NCBI RefSeq assembly: GCF_014692675.1
Contig: NZ_JABFCZ010000025.1
Coordinates: forward strand, 43,375 to 107,374
Reading direction: 5' to 3'
DNA: 64,000 nucleotides
DNA from: Roseibium aggregatum
Lineage (GTDB): Bacteria; Pseudomonadota; Alphaproteobacteria; Rhizobiales; Stappiaceae
Within the stretch, counting starts at the first letter, position 1. Each line of letters opens with the position of its first letter. The notes under the pieces are model-generated. The model did no database searches. It saw only the letters and a program-made list of their open reading frames with translations, and was not told the DNA's origin. Below are positions 17,435-27,033 of this stretch, piece by piece. The translations under genes and the position numbers were made by a program.

Positions 17435-18789
17435 ATACAAGCTTCTTCGGCGAATTGCTGTCATCCATCACGGAGCAGGGGCGGGCACTGCTTGATGCCC
17501 GCCGGAACCGGAACTCCGGCATTCCGGTCGTCGAATTGTGCGAACAACTGCTGTCGGGACGGGGCGAAGCCTCCGGGGTCGCCATCGCCCAGGATGTGCT
17601 GACGACCTATGCCGGACTTGGAAGCGAAGCCAGACAGGCGTTCTTCATGGCGCTTCTGGATCGCTTCGGCCCTGATCTGGATCTTGTCCGGCAAGCCGCC
17701 GCGGAGCTTCAGGAAACGCCGGACGATCCGGCGGTGCTCAGGCATTTGCATGCGGTTTCCGAACCGCGCCGGCAGGAACTGATCCGGCGTTTGAACCTCG
17801 CACCCGGCGGCACCCGTGCTCTCGTCGACATGCGTGCCGATCTCCTGGACATTTTGGCGGACCACCCGGAATTGCGGGAAGTGGACCAGGATTTCGAGCA
17901 CCTGTTTTCGTCCTGGTTCAACAGGGGATTTCTGGTGATGCGCCGGATCGACTGGTCGACCCCGGCCTCCATCCTGGAAAAGATCATCAAATATGAAGCC
18001 GTGCACGAGATCTCCGGCTGGGACGATCTGCGCCGGCGTATCGGGCTGGAGGACCGGCGGCTTTACGCCTTCTTCCATCCCGCCCTTGTCGATGACCTTC
18101 TGATCTTCGTCGAGGTCGCGCTCACCCGGGACATTCCCGGGGCTATTGCCCCGATCCTGGCAGAGGAACGGGCAGAGATAAGGGCGGAAGAGGCTGCCAC
18201 CGCGGTCTTTTATTCCATATCCAACTGCCAGAAAGGCCTGCGCGGCATTTCCTTCGGCAACTTCCTGATCAAACAGGTCGTCGAGGAACTGCGCCGGGAG
18301 CTTCCCGGTCTCAAGACGTTCGTCACCCTGTCTCCGGTACCGGGCTTTGCCCGCTGGCTTTCCCGGCAGCTGAAGGCCGAAACGGACGTGGTGTCGAACG
18401 CGCTGGCTCCGGAGTTGTCCGACGAATTGCAGCAGACCGACTGGTTCCTCGATCCGGATGTGTGCAAGCGCCTGGAACCGGCGCTATCAGGCCTTTGCGC
18501 GCATTATCTGACCCGCGAAAAGGACCGGAAGGGCCGGCCGCTCGATCCCGTTGCCCGGTTCCACATCGGCAACGGCGCCCGGCTGGAGCGGGTCAACTGG
18601 CTGGGCGACATTTCACCCAACGGTCTCGCCCAGGCGCATGGCTTCATGGTGAATTATCTCTATGAACTGAGATATATAGAGCGGAATCACGAAGCCTATG
18701 CCGAAACCGGAGCGGTCGCCTCCAGTTCCCAGGTCCAGAAACTGATCAAAGCCGTTCCCCAAAATAAAAGTCTGCAGCCGGTGAGTTGA
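17431..18789 (+). CDS. matA: Malonyl-CoA decarboxylase
   Basis: 452 residues from the ATG at 17431, which overlaps the permease stop; the frame is open further upstream inside the permease. The N-terminal helical domain (DLVRQAAAELQETPDDPAVL) is followed by the GNAT-like catalytic domain. CQKGLRGISFGNFLIKQVVE and FVTLSPVPGFARWL are family blocks, and HGFMVNYLYELRYIERNHEA forms the C-terminus. Malonyl-CoA decarboxylases use a Ser/His pair; FVTLSPVPGF holds the Ser and the HGFMVNY region the His. The reaction is malonyl-CoA to acetyl-CoA plus CO2. It overlaps the permease and lies 4 nt ahead of the synthetase. Confidence 0.92.
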   Translation: MNTSFFGELLSSITEQGRALLDARRNRNSGIPVVELCEQLLSGRGEASGVAIAQDVLTTYAGLGSEARQAFFMALLDRFGPDLDLVRQAAAELQETPDDPAVLRHLHAVSEPRRQELIRRLNLAPGGTRALVDMRADLLDILADHPELREVDQDFEHLFSSWFNRGFLVMRRIDWSTPASILEKIIKYEAVHEISGWDDLRRRIGLEDRRLYAFFHPALVDDLLIFVEVALTRDIPGAIAPILAEERAEIRAEEAATAVFYSISNCQKGLRGISFGNFLIKQVVEELRRELPGLKTFVTLSPVPGFARWLSRQLKAETDVVSNALAPELSDELQQTDWFLDPDVCKRLEPALSGLCAHYLTREKDRKGRPLDPVARFHIGNGARLERVNWLGDISPNGLAQAHGFMVNYLYELRYIERNHEAYAETGAVASSSQVQKLIKAVPQNKSLQPVS

Positions 18790-18793
18790 GCCC

Positions 18794-20302
18794 ATGAACC
18801 ATCTCTTTTCTGAAATCCGCGCCAACATGCCGGACACCGGCAAGGTCTTTCTGGAAACCCAGGACGGCCGGCAGATCAGCTACGGCGATGTGCTGGCCCT
18901 GTCGGCCCGCTATGCCAATGCGCTGACCGATATCGGTGTGTCGCCCGGCGACCGGGTGGCGGTGCAGGTGGAAAAGACGCCGGAAGCCCTGATGCTTTAC
19001 CTGGCGACAGTGCGCGCGGGCGGTATCTTCCTGCCGCTGAACACCGCCTACACGCCGGCCGAGATCGATTATTTCGTCACCGACGCCGAACCGGCCGTCC
19101 TCGTCTGCGATCCGGCAAAGGCCGATGCCCTTGCCGCCACGGCGCAAAAGGTCGGCGCCAGCCTGCAGACGCTCGATGCGGCCGGCGAGGGGTCCCTGCG
19201 CACGCTCGCCGACGGGGCTTCAAGTCAGTTTGAGGACGTGGCGCGCGAGGACACCGATCTTGCGGCAATCCTTTACACCTCCGGCACGACCGGCCGTTCC
19301 AAGGGCGCGATGCTGTCCCACGAGAACCTGGCCTCCAACGCCCGTACGCTGGTAAAATACTGGCAGTTCACCGGCGACGACGTCCTGTTGCATGCCTTGC
19401 CGATCTTCCATACCCACGGCCTGTTCGTCGCCACCAACACCCTGCTTTTTGCCGGCGGCTCCATGTTGTTCCTGCCGAAGTTCGATCTGGACGCGGTCCT
19501 GAAGCTGCTGCCGAAGGCGACCTCGATGATGGGCGTGCCGACCTTCTATATCCGCCTGCTCGGCTCGAACGCGTTCACCCGGGATCTCGTGTCCCATATG
19601 CGGCTGTTCATTTCCGGGTCCGCACCGCTGTCGGCCGAAGTGCACAAGGAGTTCAGCGAGCGCACCGGTCTTGCCATCCTGGAACGCTACGGCATGACCG
19701 AAACCAACATGAACACCTCCAACCCGTATGACGGCGAGCGCCGGGCCGGGACCGTCGGCTTCCCGCTGCCGGGCGTCGGCCTCAGGATCGCCGATCCGAC
19801 GACGGGCAGGGAACTGCCTCAGGGCGAGGTCGGCGTGATCGAGGTCAAGGGGCCGAACGTGTTCCAGGGCTATTGGCGCATGCCGGAAAAGACGGCGGAG
19901 GAATTCCGCACCGACGGCTATTTCGTCACCGGCGACATGGGCCGGATCGACGAGCGCGGCTATGTTTCCATCGTGGGCCGTTCCAAGGACCTGATCATTT
20001 CCGGCGGCTTCAACGTCTATCCGGCCGAAGTCGAGGCACTGCTCGACGAAATCCCGGGCGTTGCCGAAAGTGCCGTGATCGGCGTTCCCCATCCCGATTT
20101 CGGTGAGGGCGTGGTCGCGGTCGTGGCCGCCCGTCCTGGCGCCGATCTCGATGCCGGCGGCATCACCGTCGCCCTGTCCGACAAGCTCGCCCGTTTCAAG
20201 CAGCCCAAGGAAGTCCACATCGTGGAAGCCCTGCCGCGCAACACCATGGGCAAGATCCAGAAGAACGCCCTGCGGGAGACCTACAAGGGCGACTTCGGCT
20301 AG
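18794..20302 (+). CDS. matB: Malonyl-CoA synthetase
   Basis: 502 residues of the acyl-CoA synthetase (ANL) superfamily. The AMP-binding P-loop is ILYTSGTTGRSKGAMLSH (near residue 160), A5 is ERYGMTETNMNT, A7 is YFVTGDMGRIDERGY, the hinge is GRSKDLIISGGFNVYPAEVE, and the A10 lysine is in RNTMGKIQKN. MatB proteins select the 3-carbon dicarboxylate with an Arg in the segment after A4 (here the VSHMRLFISGSAPL region). It converts malonate, ATP and CoA to malonyl-CoA. As the last gene of the run it supplies the substrate of the decarboxylase. A 379-bp gap follows. Confidence 0.9.
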   Translation: MNHLFSEIRANMPDTGKVFLETQDGRQISYGDVLALSARYANALTDIGVSPGDRVAVQVEKTPEALMLYLATVRAGGIFLPLNTAYTPAEIDYFVTDAEPAVLVCDPAKADALAATAQKVGASLQTLDAAGEGSLRTLADGASSQFEDVAREDTDLAAILYTSGTTGRSKGAMLSHENLASNARTLVKYWQFTGDDVLLHALPIFHTHGLFVATNTLLFAGGSMLFLPKFDLDAVLKLLPKATSMMGVPTFYIRLLGSNAFTRDLVSHMRLFISGSAPLSAEVHKEFSERTGLAILERYGMTETNMNTSNPYDGERRAGTVGFPLPGVGLRIADPTTGRELPQGEVGVIEVKGPNVFQGYWRMPEKTAEEFRTDGYFVTGDMGRIDERGYVSIVGRSKDLIISGGFNVYPAEVEALLDEIPGVAESAVIGVPHPDFGEGVVAVVAARPGADLDAGGITVALSDKLARFKQPKEVHIVEALPRNTMGKIQKNALRETYKGDFG

Positions 20303-20681
20303 ACGAATCGCCGTCTTTTGTGGCGTCACGGGCCGGACAATCCACCGGATCCGGATCGGTCCGGGTTAGTGCGTAGCGTCCGGCATCCGGCCCATGGCTT
20401 TGTTGCGATTTGCAAGCCTGTTTTTTGTCGACGGACCCCCGTCCTTCCTCCTTCCGTAGAGGGAGTGCCCGAAAATGGCCGCTTTTTGATGTTTTTCGGT
20501 TTGATTACATTTTCGTAATCGTCGATTGCGAGCGTTTTCGTAAATGTCTTGGTTACCAAGTTTCTTCATAGTTGGAGATTGCTGGGGACCTCGACAGGCG
20601 GGGGCAGGGTTGCAGCCTTTAAGTGTCGGTTTGTCGGACACGCGGCTCGTCAGCCGCGGGTAAAGCAAAGTTTGGGCGCAT
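20303..20681. other. 379-bp intergenic region after matB
   Basis: No credible gene. The region from about 20490 to 20570 is AT-rich (stretches such as TTTTTGATGTTTTTCGGTTT) and probably contains the promoter of the DUF2778 gene. I did not find a clean rho-independent terminator directly after matB; the imperfect GGATCCGGATCGGTCCGG at about 20347 is the only GC-rich dyad. Confidence 0.5.
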
Positions 20682-21935
20682 ATGTATCGTAGTAAACAGC
20701 CTTCCAAACCTCAGGGTCAGGCAAGGACGAAGAAGTCCGGTGTCCGCGGAACACGCGTGGCATTGTTCGGCGGGGCCATCGCTCTTTCCGCTCTCGCGCT
20801 GTCTGTGACCCTGACGAAATCATCCGTCGGCCCGGTCGAAGACCAGTTGGCGCGGATCTTCTCCGACCCGGAAACCCGGGCAGCCATCCCTCCGTTGCCG
20901 CAGTCCAAACCGGACGACATCATCACCGGCAGCATCGCGCCGAACCATGCCGGCGCATATGCCGGGCCGGCCGATCGTCTGACGACGACCGGGCAGGAAG
21001 TGCTTCCCGAGCCGGATCGTCCGTTTGCCCTGTCGTCTGAAGAAACGCTCGCGCTGGCCATGGCCCGGCGCCAGCAGGAAGAGGACGAGGCGGCGGCAAA
21101 GGTCGCTCTCGTGGCCGAACTGGCCAAGGGACTGCTGCGGCGCAGGCTGCTGGCGGCGCGCGAGACCGAGGGCGGTGCCGACAGCACAGCCGACGGTTCT
21201 ATAACCGTCGCGGCGCTGGAGCCGGAAACGGAAGAAACGGACACCGGCGAGATAACCATCGAAACCGACGTCGCGAATGCGGAGACGGCTCCGGATATGA
21301 CGCCGGAAACGGCGCCCGTGCCGTCCAAACGTCCGGAAGTACCGAGCTGGGCCCGGGCGAAGGACGACGACAAGGAAAAGAGCAAGGGGCGCAAGACCTA
21401 TCCCCAGCTTGCCTATGCGGCTCCGGAAGACCCGACCACCACCGATGACAGCGGCGGCGGCGGCCTGTTCGGCGGCCTGTCCAAGGTGTTCAGCGGCGGC
21501 GGCGGCAAGGGCGGCCTTCCCGGTCGCGGCAGCGGCATTGCGGTCTATGACATCAAGTCGGCCACCGTCTACATGCCGGACGGCCAGAAGCTGGAAGCCC
21601 ATTCCGGTCTGGGCCACATGAAGGACAACCCGAATTACACCAAGCGGAAGAACCGCGGGCCGACGCCGCCGAATGTCTACAAGCTCGTCATGCGTGAGAG
21701 CCTGTACCACGGGGTTGAGGCGGTGCGCATGCTGCCGACCGACCGGGGCGCCATGCATGGCCGCGACGGCATGCTTGCTCATACGTCGCTGGTGCGCGGC
21801 ACCAACGGCTCTCACGGCTGCGTCGCCTTCAAGAACTATTCCCGCTTCCTGGCAGCCTTCAAGGCGGGCAAGGTGAAGAAGATGATCGTCGTGCCTGACC
21901 TGCGCGAACTGCCGGTCTACATGGCGTCCCTGTAA
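20682..21935 (+). CDS. DUF2778 (Tlde1-like L,D-transpeptidase fold) membrane-anchored protein
   Basis: 417 residues. One signal-anchor helix (about 24-44: VALFGGAIALSALALSVTL) is followed by a long Glu/Thr/Pro-rich low-complexity stalk (about 60-240). Then comes a Gly-rich linker (SGGGGLFGGLSKVFSGGGGK) and a C-terminal DUF2778 domain (about 285-410). That domain has YKLVMRESLYHGVEAVRMLP, a GRDGMLAHTSL segment with His, and TNGSHGCVAFKNY with the His and the nucleophile-type Cys. DUF2778 includes the T6SS toxin Tlde1, but anchored alphaproteobacterial forms like this are more probably housekeeping wall enzymes. No immunity gene is adjacent. Confidence 0.82.
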   Translation: MYRSKQPSKPQGQARTKKSGVRGTRVALFGGAIALSALALSVTLTKSSVGPVEDQLARIFSDPETRAAIPPLPQSKPDDIITGSIAPNHAGAYAGPADRLTTTGQEVLPEPDRPFALSSEETLALAMARRQQEEDEAAAKVALVAELAKGLLRRRLLAARETEGGADSTADGSITVAALEPETEETDTGEITIETDVANAETAPDMTPETAPVPSKRPEVPSWARAKDDDKEKSKGRKTYPQLAYAAPEDPTTTDDSGGGGLFGGLSKVFSGGGGKGGLPGRGSGIAVYDIKSATVYMPDGQKLEAHSGLGHMKDNPNYTKRKNRGPTPPNVYKLVMRESLYHGVEAVRMLPTDRGAMHGRDGMLAHTSLVRGTNGSHGCVAFKNYSRFLAAFKAGKVKKMIVVPDLRELPVYMASL

Positions 21936-22052
21936 GCGCTTCTGCCGGCGGCCCGACGCTGCCGGCCTTTTCTTCTTTCACAGAGCATCGAGGCGGGATG
22001 ATACCGGTCTCGCCAGCCCTTCAACGGTACGGGTTTTGCCGTCCGTGGAATG

Positions 22053-23252
22053 TCACGCCCTTTCGACGTTCGGCAGGAACACCGTCAGGATGCCAAAGGC
22101 GGGCAGGAAGGCACACAGGTGGTAGACGTATTCGATCCCCTTGATGTCGGCGACCTCGCCGAGAACCGCCGCGCCCAGACCCGCAATGCCGAAGGCAAAG
22201 CCGAAGAACAGGCCTGCGATCAGCCCGACCTTGCCCGGCACCAGCTCCTGGGCGAAGACGATGATCGCCGAAAACGCCGAGGCCAGCACGAGGCCGATGA
22301 TGACAGTGAGCACACCCGTCCAGAACAGGTTGGCGTAGGGCAGGGCGAGCGTGAACGGCAGCACGCCGAGGATTGAAATCCAGATCACCACCTTGCGGCC
22401 GATCCGGTCGCCGACCGGGCCGCCGATGACCGTGCCGGCCGCGACGGCGCCTAAGAACAGGAACAGGAGAAGCTGGGATTCGCGGATGCCGACGCCGAAT
22501 TTGTGGATCAGGTAGAAGGTGTAATAGTTCGTCAGGCTGGCCATGTAGATGTACTTGGAAAAGACCAGCAGCCCGAGAACGGCAATCGCCAGCACGACGC
22601 GCGACGGCGACAGACCGGTGACGGCATGCGCGACCGCGTGCCTGGCCGTGGTCTTTCTCTTTCCGGCGTACCAGCTGCCCACCTGCCACAGCACCAGCAT
22701 GGCGAGAAGGGCGGCGGCTGAGAACCAGGCGACGCTCTTTTGGCCCTGGGGCAGGACGATGAAGGCGGCGAGCAACGGCCCGAGCGCCGTGCCGAAATTG
22801 CCACCGACCTGAAACAGCGACTGGGCAAGGCCGTGGCGCCCGCCCGACGCCATTCGTGCGATCCGCGAGGATTCCGGGTGGAACACGGCCGAGCCCAGTC
22901 CGATCAGCGCGCAGGCGACAAGCATCCATTCGAACCGGTGGGCATTGGCGAGCACGATCAGACCGGTGAAGGTGGAGCCCATACCGACGGTGAGCGAATA
23001 AGGCTGCGGACGCCTGTCGGTATAGATGCCGACCAGCGGCTGCAGCAGGGACGCGGTGATCTGGAACGTGAGCGTCATCAGCCCGATCTGGCCGAAATCG
23101 AGCGCATAGCCTTCCTTCAGGATCGGATAGATCCCGGCCAGCAGCGATTGCATCATGTCGTTCAGCATGTGGCAGAAGCTGAGCGCTGCGATGATCGCAA
23201 AGGCGGTCGTTGGTGCAGACGGTTGGTCAGCGGTCGTGGTGGCGGTGGTCAC
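22053..23252 (-). CDS. MFS efflux transporter, fosmidomycin-resistance (Fsr) type
   Basis: 399 residues from a GTG at 23252 preceded by AGGGAG; the frame is open upstream to 23339, but that part has no family sequence. Twelve hydrophobic helices. The Fsr signature near the N-terminus, LSFCHMLNDMMQSLLAGIYP, and GLGSAVFHPESSRIARMASG (the FHPE block) are clear. DRIGRKVVIW is the loop 8-9 variant of the MFS motif. Such pumps export fosmidomycin and other small compounds. It is divergent from the broken AraC-family regulator, which was probably its local controller. Confidence 0.87.
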   Translation of the reverse strand: MTTATTTADQPSAPTTAFAIIAALSFCHMLNDMMQSLLAGIYPILKEGYALDFGQIGLMTLTFQITASLLQPLVGIYTDRRPQPYSLTVGMGSTFTGLIVLANAHRFEWMLVACALIGLGSAVFHPESSRIARMASGGRHGLAQSLFQVGGNFGTALGPLLAAFIVLPQGQKSVAWFSAAALLAMLVLWQVGSWYAGKRKTTARHAVAHAVTGLSPSRVVLAIAVLGLLVFSKYIYMASLTNYYTFYLIHKFGVGIRESQLLLFLFLGAVAAGTVIGGPVGDRIGRKVVIWISILGVLPFTLALPYANLFWTGVLTVIIGLVLASAFSAIIVFAQELVPGKVGLIAGLFFGFAFGIAGLGAAVLGEVADIKGIEYVYHLCAFLPAFGILTVFLPNVERA

Positions 23253-23375
23253 GTGGATCTCCCTGAGGCTCCTAAAGGGGCCTGTCCTGCCGCTGAGAAT
23301 AGCAGGATTGTTCAGGCCTGCTTTCGTGCTATGGTCCAATTCTTTCGCGAGTGGGCCAAATTTACCGGGTCATGG

Positions 23376-24260
23376 ATGACACGCGCTGCCAACAAACATC
23401 CAGTTGCCGACGGGCAGGGTAGTACACCCGACGAAGGCGATATGGGGCCGGCCTGGACCCTTGAAGCTCATGACCGGATCATTGACCGGCTGGAGAACGC
23501 GCGTGGACCGGTCATCGCCAAGGCGAGCGAATACCCGGACGGCTACGTGGTGCGGCCGCACAGGCACAGCCGGGCGCAGTTGATCTATGCGCTTGCCGGT
23601 GTCGTGACGGTCTCGACGGCGACAGGCAGCTGGATGGTGCCGCCCGACCATGCGCTCTGGGTGCCGGCCGAGCTGGAACATTCCGTCACGGCGAGCGGCC
23701 ATGTCAGCATGCGTTCGATCTACGTAAAGCCGGGCGCGGTCTCGGAGTTGCCGCGGGAAACCCGCGTCGTCGGCCTGACAGACCTGATGCGCAGCCTGAT
23801 GCTGGAAGCCGTCAGGCTGCCGCAAAATTACGAAGCCGCAAGCCGCACCGGCCTGATCATGGCCCTTATCCTGGAAGAGATCCCCAATCTGCCCGAGCGG
23901 CCGCTCGGCCTGCCGTTTCCGGCCGACCCGCGGCTGGCAAACCTTTGCCGTGGTTTTCTGGATGACCCGGCGACAGGTGCTTCCATCGACGACTGGGCCG
24001 GGTCGCTCGGCATGAGCCGGCGTTCATTCACCCGGCATTTCCGCCACGAAACAGGTATCAGCCTGTCCGCCTAGCGCCAGCAGGCCTGCATCTTCGCCGC
24101 CCTGCCGCGCCTGGCCGGCGGGGAGCAGGTGACCAGCGTCGCCCTCGATCTCGGTTACGACAGCACCGCCGCCTTCACCACCATGTTCAAGCGCATGACC
24201 GGCATCGTGCCGAGCCGGTATCTGCGCGGGATCGCTTCATCGGCGGAAGTGGTTGAATAA
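23376..24260 (+). pseudogene. AraC-family transcriptional regulator interrupted by an amber codon
   Basis: An AraC regulator with an N-terminal cupin (YVVRPHRHSRAQLIYALAGV; VPPDHALWVPAELEHSV) and a C-terminal double HTH. The frame from 23376 (alternative ATG at 23331) meets TAG at 24072-24074 exactly where relatives have Trp (SLSAWRQQ). Removing one base change restores 61 more codons with the second HTH (SVALDLGYDSTAAFTTMFKR, then MTGIVPSRYLRG) up to TAA at 24258-24260. The full product would be 294 residues. Without readthrough the product lacks the second HTH and half of the DNA-binding domain. It is divergent from the Fsr pump, with about 120 bp between. Confidence 0.85.
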
Positions 24261-24349
24261 ATCGGCCCGACTGCACCTGTTGATACAGGTCATTTCGCTT
24301 CGAGGAAGGGGTTTCTAGGATCGAGCCAGCCAAGCGGGGATGTGGCGCG

Positions 24350-24442
24350 TTCCGCTTTGGCGTCGGGATCCCGAAGCAGATCCAGACGATCCACCAGGAG
24401 CGCGCCTACACCTCGCCCATCTGGTACACGCCGAAGGGGTAA
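24350..24442 (+). pseudogene. 3' remnant of a DUF3604 gene
   Basis: In the frame ending at TAA 24440-24442 the sequence reads FRFGVGIPKQIQTIHQ followed by ERAYTSPIWYTPKG. The last 14 residues are identical to the C-terminus of the DUF3604 gene ending at 27021 and nearly identical to that of the intact copy ending at 28959. Nothing upstream of about 24350 in this frame resembles the rest of the protein. It is therefore the tail of a third, deleted copy. The next 160 bp, up to the IS481 end, carry no recognisable gene. Confidence 0.8.
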
Positions 24443-24607
24443 GACCCTCCGAAGCTGGAAGTCAGGCTATTCGTTCGGCCGATCATCAGACGAAAGCCTG
24501 AAATTCGGAGCTTCACTTATATTCGTCTCCGAGCGATTGATCCTACCATTTGAATCGCTTGAAGGGGTTGAAAGATGGTCTGGCTGGCAATCCTGTGCAA
24601 CCCGGAT

Positions 24608-24621
24608 GATGGGTAACAGTT
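24608..24621 (+). repeat. IS481 end motif, copy 1
   Basis: GATGGGTAACAGTT, repeated exactly at 24633-24646 in the same orientation 25 bp on. Many IS481-type termini contain such a TGTTACCCATC element in their inverted repeat. Two copies in tandem suggest two abutting element ends or a small duplication of the end. Confidence 0.55.
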
Positions 24622-24632
24622 CTATCCGGGAG

Positions 24633-24646
24633 GATGGGTAACAGTT
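24633..24646 (+). repeat. IS481 end motif, copy 2
   Basis: A second exact GATGGGTAACAGTT. It lies inside the last codons of the transposase frame (the KTVTHPPG tail), whereas copy 1 lies just beyond the stop codon. Which of the two is the true terminus cannot be decided without the intact element. Confidence 0.55.
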
Positions 24647-25150
24647 TTTGTTTTTCTGCCTCGTGTGGGCCAGCGCAGTTTCAGGTCTTCAGTGATATAG
24701 CCGATGAAGACCGGTCCGTAGCGGAGTTCAAGTTGCCCGGTGTCGGCTTCTTCAATGCCGACCGGCTCTCCGACGAGGGCCATGGAGACATAAACGGTGC
24801 TGCCGCGCCACTTGATTTCGCCGTTTTGGCGCACCCTGCGCACGCATGTTCCCTGATCATAGTCGGGAGATCTGAGCCTGCCGCTCCAGGGTCTTGACGA
24901 GTCTGTATAGGCGGCGGCCGGGGTTGCCATGCCGAGCGCCTCATGCGGACGCTCTTCATTGTAGGTCTGCCGAAAGCGGACGAACCGGTCGGCCTGGGCT
25001 TTCAGGTTGGCCGCGGGCGGATTGGCGGTTTCATCCTTCAAGGTTCTGTGCAGGCGCTCCAGCCGGCCGTTCTGCTGCGGCGAGGCCGGGGCAATGCGTT
25101 CAGGACGAACGCCCGCCTTGATGAGCTGGACCGCCAGACCCGACAGGCCG

Positions 25151-27021
25151 GCAGCGTCGGGATCTCCGGCACCCTGGATCAGGAAAAGGCTGACAAAGGC
25201 TTTCAAGACACGCCGCATTACTCGCCTTATGTCGACCGCAACTTCCCAACGCGGCCGTTTTTCGGCGATACGCATCTTCACACGGCCTATTCCATGGATG
25301 CAGGCGCATTCGGCGCACGCCTCGGCCCGCGCGACGCCTATCGCTTCGCCCGGGGGGAGCAGGTGACGTCTTCCACCGGACAACCTGTCAAACTCGCGCG
25401 ACCGCTCGATTTCCTCGTCGTGGCGGATCACTCCGACAATATGGGTTTCTTCCCTGATCTGTTCGCCGGCAAGCCGAACCTGCTCGCGGATCCGACCGGC
25501 AAGAAGTGGTACGAGATGATCAAGAATGGCAAGGGCAATGATGCCGCCATGGAGATCATCGTTGCTTTCTCGCACAACACGTTTCCAAAGGATCTTTTTT
25601 ACGGCTCCGGCACGCGCGCTTACAAAAATGCGTGGCAGAAAACGATCGATGCCGCCGAGGAATTCAACGATCCCGGCGTTTTTACCGCCTTCATTGGCTA
25701 TGAATGGACCTCGAACACAGGCGGCAACAATCTGCACCGCAACGTGATTTTCAGAGATGACGGCGACAAGGCGAGCGAAGTTGTGCCTTTCACGGTCTAT
25801 CCGCCAGGGAGCGATAATCCCGTGCACCTGTGGGAATGGATGGCCGCCTATGAAGAAAAGACCGGCGGCAACGTTCTGGCGATCCCGCACAACGGGAACC
25901 TGAGCAACGGCATCATGTTCCCGGTCGAGGAAGCCTTCGGCAAGAAGCTCGACAAGTCTTATGTTGAATCACGGGCGAAATGGGAGCGCCTTTACGAGAC
26001 GACCCAAACCAAGGGCACCGGCGAAGCCCATCCGTTCCTTTCGCCGAATGACGAGTTCGCCGCCTTCGAGCTTTGGGACAAGGGCAACCTCGACGGTTCT
26101 GTTGCCAAGACCAATGACATGCTGGAATTCGAATATTCGCGGTCAGCGCTCAAGAACGGTCTGAAGCTTCAAAAAGAGTTCGGGACCAATCCGTTTAAAT
26201 TCGGCCTGATCGGCAGCAGTGATGCGCACACGGGTCTGGCGGCGTTGGAGGAAAACAATTTCTTCGGCAAAACGGTGCCGCAGGAACCGAGCGCCGAACG
26301 GATGACGGCAACATTCGTCGATAACAAGGATACCGGTGTCAAGATTATGGACTGGGAAGTCGGCGCTTCCGGCTATGCCGCGGTCTGGGCAGAAGAAAAC
26401 ACACGAGCCTCGATCTGGGATGCCATGCAACGCCGGGAAACCTATGCAACCACCGGTCCCCGCATGCTGGTGCGCTTCTTCGGCGGTTGGGGCTTCACGC
26501 CTGAAGACGCCGACAGCCGCGTTCCTGCGGATGTTGGCTATACCAAGGGCGTGCCCATGGGCGGCGATCTTGCCAAGGCTCCGGACGGCGGCAAAGCTCC
26601 GACCTTCCTGGTCGCCGCGCTAAAGGACCCCATCGGCGCCAATCTCGACCGCTACCAGATCGTAAAGGGGTGGATGGACGCCGACGGGAAACTGCAGGAA
26701 AAGGTCTATGATGTGGCCTGGTCCGGCGACCGGCAGCCGGACGCGGATGGCAAGCTTCCACCAGTGGGCGACACTGTAGATGTGGCCAATGCTTCCTGGT
26801 CGAATTCCATCGGCTCTTCCGAATTAATCGCCGTTTGGGAGGATCCCGATTTCGATCCGGCCGAGTCCGCTTTCTATTACGGACGAGTCATCGAAATTCC
26901 GACGCCCCGCTGGACAGCCTATGATGCCAAATTCTTTGGCTCCAAACCGCTTGACGGCACCCGGATGAAAATCCAGGAACGCGCCTACACCTCGCCCATC
27001 TGGTACACGCCCAAAGGATAG
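25151..27021 (+). pseudogene. DUF3604 gene truncated at its 5' end by IS481-associated deletion
   Basis: From about 25150 the plus frame encodes a DUF3604 protein without signal peptide or native start: GTLDQEKADKGFQDTPHYSP, then FFGDTHLHTAYSMDAGAFG, LVVADHSDNMG, AIPHNGNLSNG, GLIGSSDAHTGL, and a C-terminus ending ERAYTSPIWYTPKG. The frame stays open upstream into the IS fragment (to an ATG at 24943), so a cytoplasmic fusion could be made, but it could not be exported as its paralogue is. The metal-type His and Asp motifs are intact, so the truncation looks recent. The intact copy starts only 12 bp after this stop. Confidence 0.8.
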
Positions 27022-27033
27022 GATGCTGCGAAA

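Larger units (their letters stand above)
24605..25150 (-). mobile_element. IS481-family insertion sequence, 3' fragment with truncated transposase
   Basis: On the minus strand the frame ending at TAG 24622-24624 encodes the C-terminal part of an IS481-type DDE transposase. KAGVRPERIAPASPQQNGRL has the third catalytic residue (the Glu in RLERLH) just after it. This is followed by FRQTYNEERPHEALGMATPA and a terminal domain with RWPTRGRKTKTVTH. The HTH region and the first two catalytic Asp are missing: homology stops near 25150, where sequence of a DUF3604 gene begins. The outer end is marked by GATGGGTAACAGTT motifs. The element is dead by itself. Confidence 0.85.

Noticed and set aside
20682..21935. 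DUF2778 protein as a T6SS effector (Tlde1)
   Set aside because: It has a signal-anchor and long stalk and there is no adjacent immunity or T6SS gene; a housekeeping cell-wall role is more probable.
24072..24260. TAG readthrough or recoding (e.g. pyrrolysine)
   Set aside because: The position is a Trp in relatives by my reading and no pylT-like or SECIS-type structure was seen nearby; a point mutation is simpler.
24622..25890. 422-codon minus-strand frame as a complete transposase
   Set aside because: Only the last about 165 codons belong to IS481; the rest is antisense to the DUF3604 gene.
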